Part shown: positions 62,061 through 64,000 of the stretch, piece by piece
Numbering within the stretch: the first letter of the stretch is position 1
Layout: each line of letters opens with the position of its first letter
NCBI RefSeq assembly: GCF_027595985.1
Contig: NC_073303.1
Span: forward strand, 333,051,179 to 333,115,178
DNA from: Sorex araneus
Lineage: Eukaryota > Chordata > Mammalia > Eulipotyphla > Soricidae
Direction: 5' to 3'
Length of the DNA stretch: 64,000 nt
The notes under the pieces: generated by a model
Told to the model about the DNA's origin: nothing
What the model saw: the letters and a program-made list of their open reading frames with translations, nothing else
Database searches by the model: none
Translations under genes and position numbers: made by a program

Positions 62061-62779
62061 CTGTCCTAAAGCCTCTTCTAAGAAACTCTTAGAAACAATA
62101 GACTTATACAGTAAAGTTGCAGGCTACAAAATCAATACCCAAAAATTCATGGCCTTCCTATATGCAAATAATGAGGCAGAGGAAAGGGACATGAAAAAAG
62201 CAATCCCATTCACAATTGTGCCCCAGAAAATCAAATACCTCGAAATCAGCTTAACCAAGGAAGTAAAAGACCCCTATAAAGAAAACTATAAAACACTACT
62301 CTATGAAATAAAAGAGGACACGAGGAAATGGAAACATATACCCTGCTCATGGATAGGGAGAATCAACATTGTCAAAATGGCAATACTCCCCAAAGCATTA
62401 TACAGATTTAACGTGATCCCAATAAGGATACCCATGACATTCTTCAAAGAAATGGATCAAGTAATCCTAAAATTCATATGGAACAACAAACGCCCACGGA
62501 TAGCTAAAACAATTCTTGGGAAAAAGACAATGGGAGGCATCACCCTAGTCAGCCTTAAACTTTACTACAAAGCGGTAATAATTAAAACAACATGGTACTG
62601 GAACAAAGGCAGAGCTGCAGACCAACGGAACAGGGTGGAATATCCCTACACACAAACCCCAAATGTATGACCATCTAATCTTTGATAAGGGAGCAAGAGA
62701 TGTGAAGTGGAACAAGGAAAGCCTCTTTAACAAATGGTGCTGGCACAACTGGACAATCACATGCAAAAGAATGGGCTTA

Positions 62780-63500
62780 ACTGTTTACAATAGCCAGAAT
62801 CTGGAAAAAACCAGAGTGCCCCAAAACAGATGACTGGTTAAAGAAACTCTGGTACATCTACACAATGGAATACTATGTAGCTGTCAGAAAACATGAAGTC
62901 ATGAAATTTGCATATAGATGGATCAACATGGAAAGTATCATGTTGAGTGAAATGAGTCAGAAAGAAAGAGACAGACATAGAAAGATTGCACTCATATGTG
63001 GAATATAATGTAACTGAGAAGTACAAGTTGGCAACGATGCAACTTCTGGCAGATATCTCTCTGGACTTAGTTACTAAAATACTAAATTACAGAATCCCAA
63101 AACTGAGAGGCCGCTAAGTGTGGTCACTCGACCTCATACCTCTTCATCCTCAGCAATGGAAAACAAATTATCTAATGCTTCCTTTTCAGCAGGTCTGACT
63201 TTAGGGGAGAGACTCTCCAAACAATAATAGTGAGTTTTGTTGAAATATTGTATGCAATCAAAGTGAAAGTAAAGTGAAATTTATTAGTTACACAGGCGGG
63301 GGGGGGTGCTAAGGGTGGGGGGGCTAGGGCCGTGGGGGGGTTAGGGGTGTGGGGGGGTGGGGTGGAGCTATACTGGGATTCTTGGTGGTGGAATATGAGC
63401 ACTGGTGAAGGAATGTGTATTCGAGCATTGTATAACTGAGATTTAAACCTGAAAACTTTGTAACTTTCCACATGGTGACTCAATAAAAAATTAAAAAAAA
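62780..63500 (+). mobile_element. L1 3' end (ORF2 tail, G-rich 3'UTR, poly A), inserted in the older L1
   Basis: Starts in the last ORF2 codons (ACAATGGAATACTATGTAGC). A G-rich 3'UTR block follows at 63297-63363, then CACTGGTGAAGGAATGTG and AATAAAAAATTA with a poly(A). Perfect 15-bp TSD AAAAGAATGGGCTTA at 62765-62779 and 63501-63515. Confidence 0.95.
63297..63363 (+). repeat. G-rich L1 3'UTR tract
   Basis: Seven or more runs of 4-9 Gs on the plus strand, a strong G-quadruplex-type sequence. G-rich tracts are a known feature of L1 3'UTRs. Confidence 0.9.
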
Positions 63501-64000
63501 AAAAGAATGGGCTTAGATCTCGACCTGACACCATGCACAAAGGTCAGATCAAAATGGATTCAAGACCTTAACATCAGACCATGAACCATAAGGTACAGTG
63601 AAGACAAGGTTGGCAAAACCCCCCACGATATTGAAGATAAAGGTATCTTCAAAGATGACATGCAACTTGCCAACCAAGTGGAAACAGAGATAAACAAATG
63701 GGACTACATTAAACTAAAAAGCTTCTGCACCGCAAAAGATACAGTGACCAGAATACAAAGACAATCTACAGAATGGGAAAGAATATTCACCCAATACCCA
63801 TCTGATAAGGGGTTGATATCAAGGGTATATAAGGCACTGGTTGAACTCTACAATAAGAAAACATCCAACCCCATCAGAAATTGGGGCAAAGAAATGAACA
63901 GAAACTTTCCCGAGGAAGAGATATGAATGGCCAAAAGGCACATGAAAAAGTGCTCTACATCACTAATCATCAGGGAGATGCAGATCAAAACAACCAAGAG

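Larger units (their letters stand above)
62104..64000 (+). mobile_element. L1 ORF2 3' portion (5'-truncated), interrupted by an inner L1
   Basis: 62104-62779 and 63516-64000 read as one L1 ORF2 C-terminal region. The frame at 62149-62670 contains [20 protein letters not shown] and [10 protein letters not shown], typical of the RT C-terminal domain. Frames are broken by shifts and the copy is cut off at the window end. Its 5' edge near 62100 is a 5' truncation. Confidence 0.9.

Noticed and set aside
62149-62670. 173-codon reverse-transcriptase-like frame as a host gene
   Set aside because: It is the C-terminal part of L1 ORF2 with broken frames, not a host gene.
52285-64000. First exon of MIB1, expected upstream on the plus strand from human synteny
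   Set aside because: I searched by eye for its N-terminal coding sequence and found none. A non-coding first exon near the CpG island cannot be shown without transcripts.

Overview
This is a eukaryotic (mammalian) window, almost certainly from a shrew (Sorex-like, Soricidae). The inference rests on about 120 copies of a tRNA-derived SINE whose consensus head (A box TAGCACAGCGGG, B box GGTTCGATTCC) I recognise from memory as the shrew 'Sor' type. I also see old mammal-wide repeats (MIR, L2, MER5, MLT1 and L1 relics). No prokaryotic genes are present.

The only protein-coding gene I can support is ABHD3 (alpha/beta-hydrolase domain protein 3, a membrane phospholipase). It lies on the minus strand from the ATG at 52284 to the TAG at 5713. 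Nine coding exons can be placed to the base: 52284-52123, 51567-51404, 50399-50217, 36924-36879, 16320-16208, 12359-12186, 10706-10658, 10580-10415 and 5891-5713. All eight introns are GT-AG and every phase joins, giving 411 codons plus stop. A CpG-rich promoter/first-exon region covers about 51.6-52.7 kb. The 3'UTR (about 5.04-5.71 kb) ends near an AATAAA signal. In human the divergent neighbour is MIB1, but no MIB1 coding sequence is present in the 11.7 kb upstream of ABHD3.

The rest is intron and flank dominated by retroelements. SINE-A is a tRNA-like head plus a body ending in an A-rich tail, and its copies range from near-consensus with clean target-site duplications (TSDs) to heavily decayed. 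SINE-B shares the SINE-A head but has an unrelated, hairpin-rich body and a (TGACAG)n tail with no poly(A). There are also older tRNA-Ala-like SINE relics, L1 fragments on both strands (including an L1 inserted into an L1 at the right end), a solo gammaretrovirus-type LTR with a 4-bp TSD, MaLR/MLT1 remnants, MIRs, L2 and MER5-like pieces, and many microsatellites.

The most unusual structures are:
- a perfect 61-bp inverted repeat with a 116-bp spacer in ABHD3 intron 8 (6670-6907);
- a tRNA-Val 5'-half fused to a SINE-A 3' end (11241-11351);
- a large composite SINE-B-related element with a 386-bp-period internal duplication and a (GAT)n tail (23342-24180);
- a SINE plus L1-3'-end composite bracketed by one 15-bp TSD (9854-10187);
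- apparent poly(A)-only insertions (39988-40030, and possibly 36056-36111).

Repeat boundaries, especially of old copies, are estimates made by eye.
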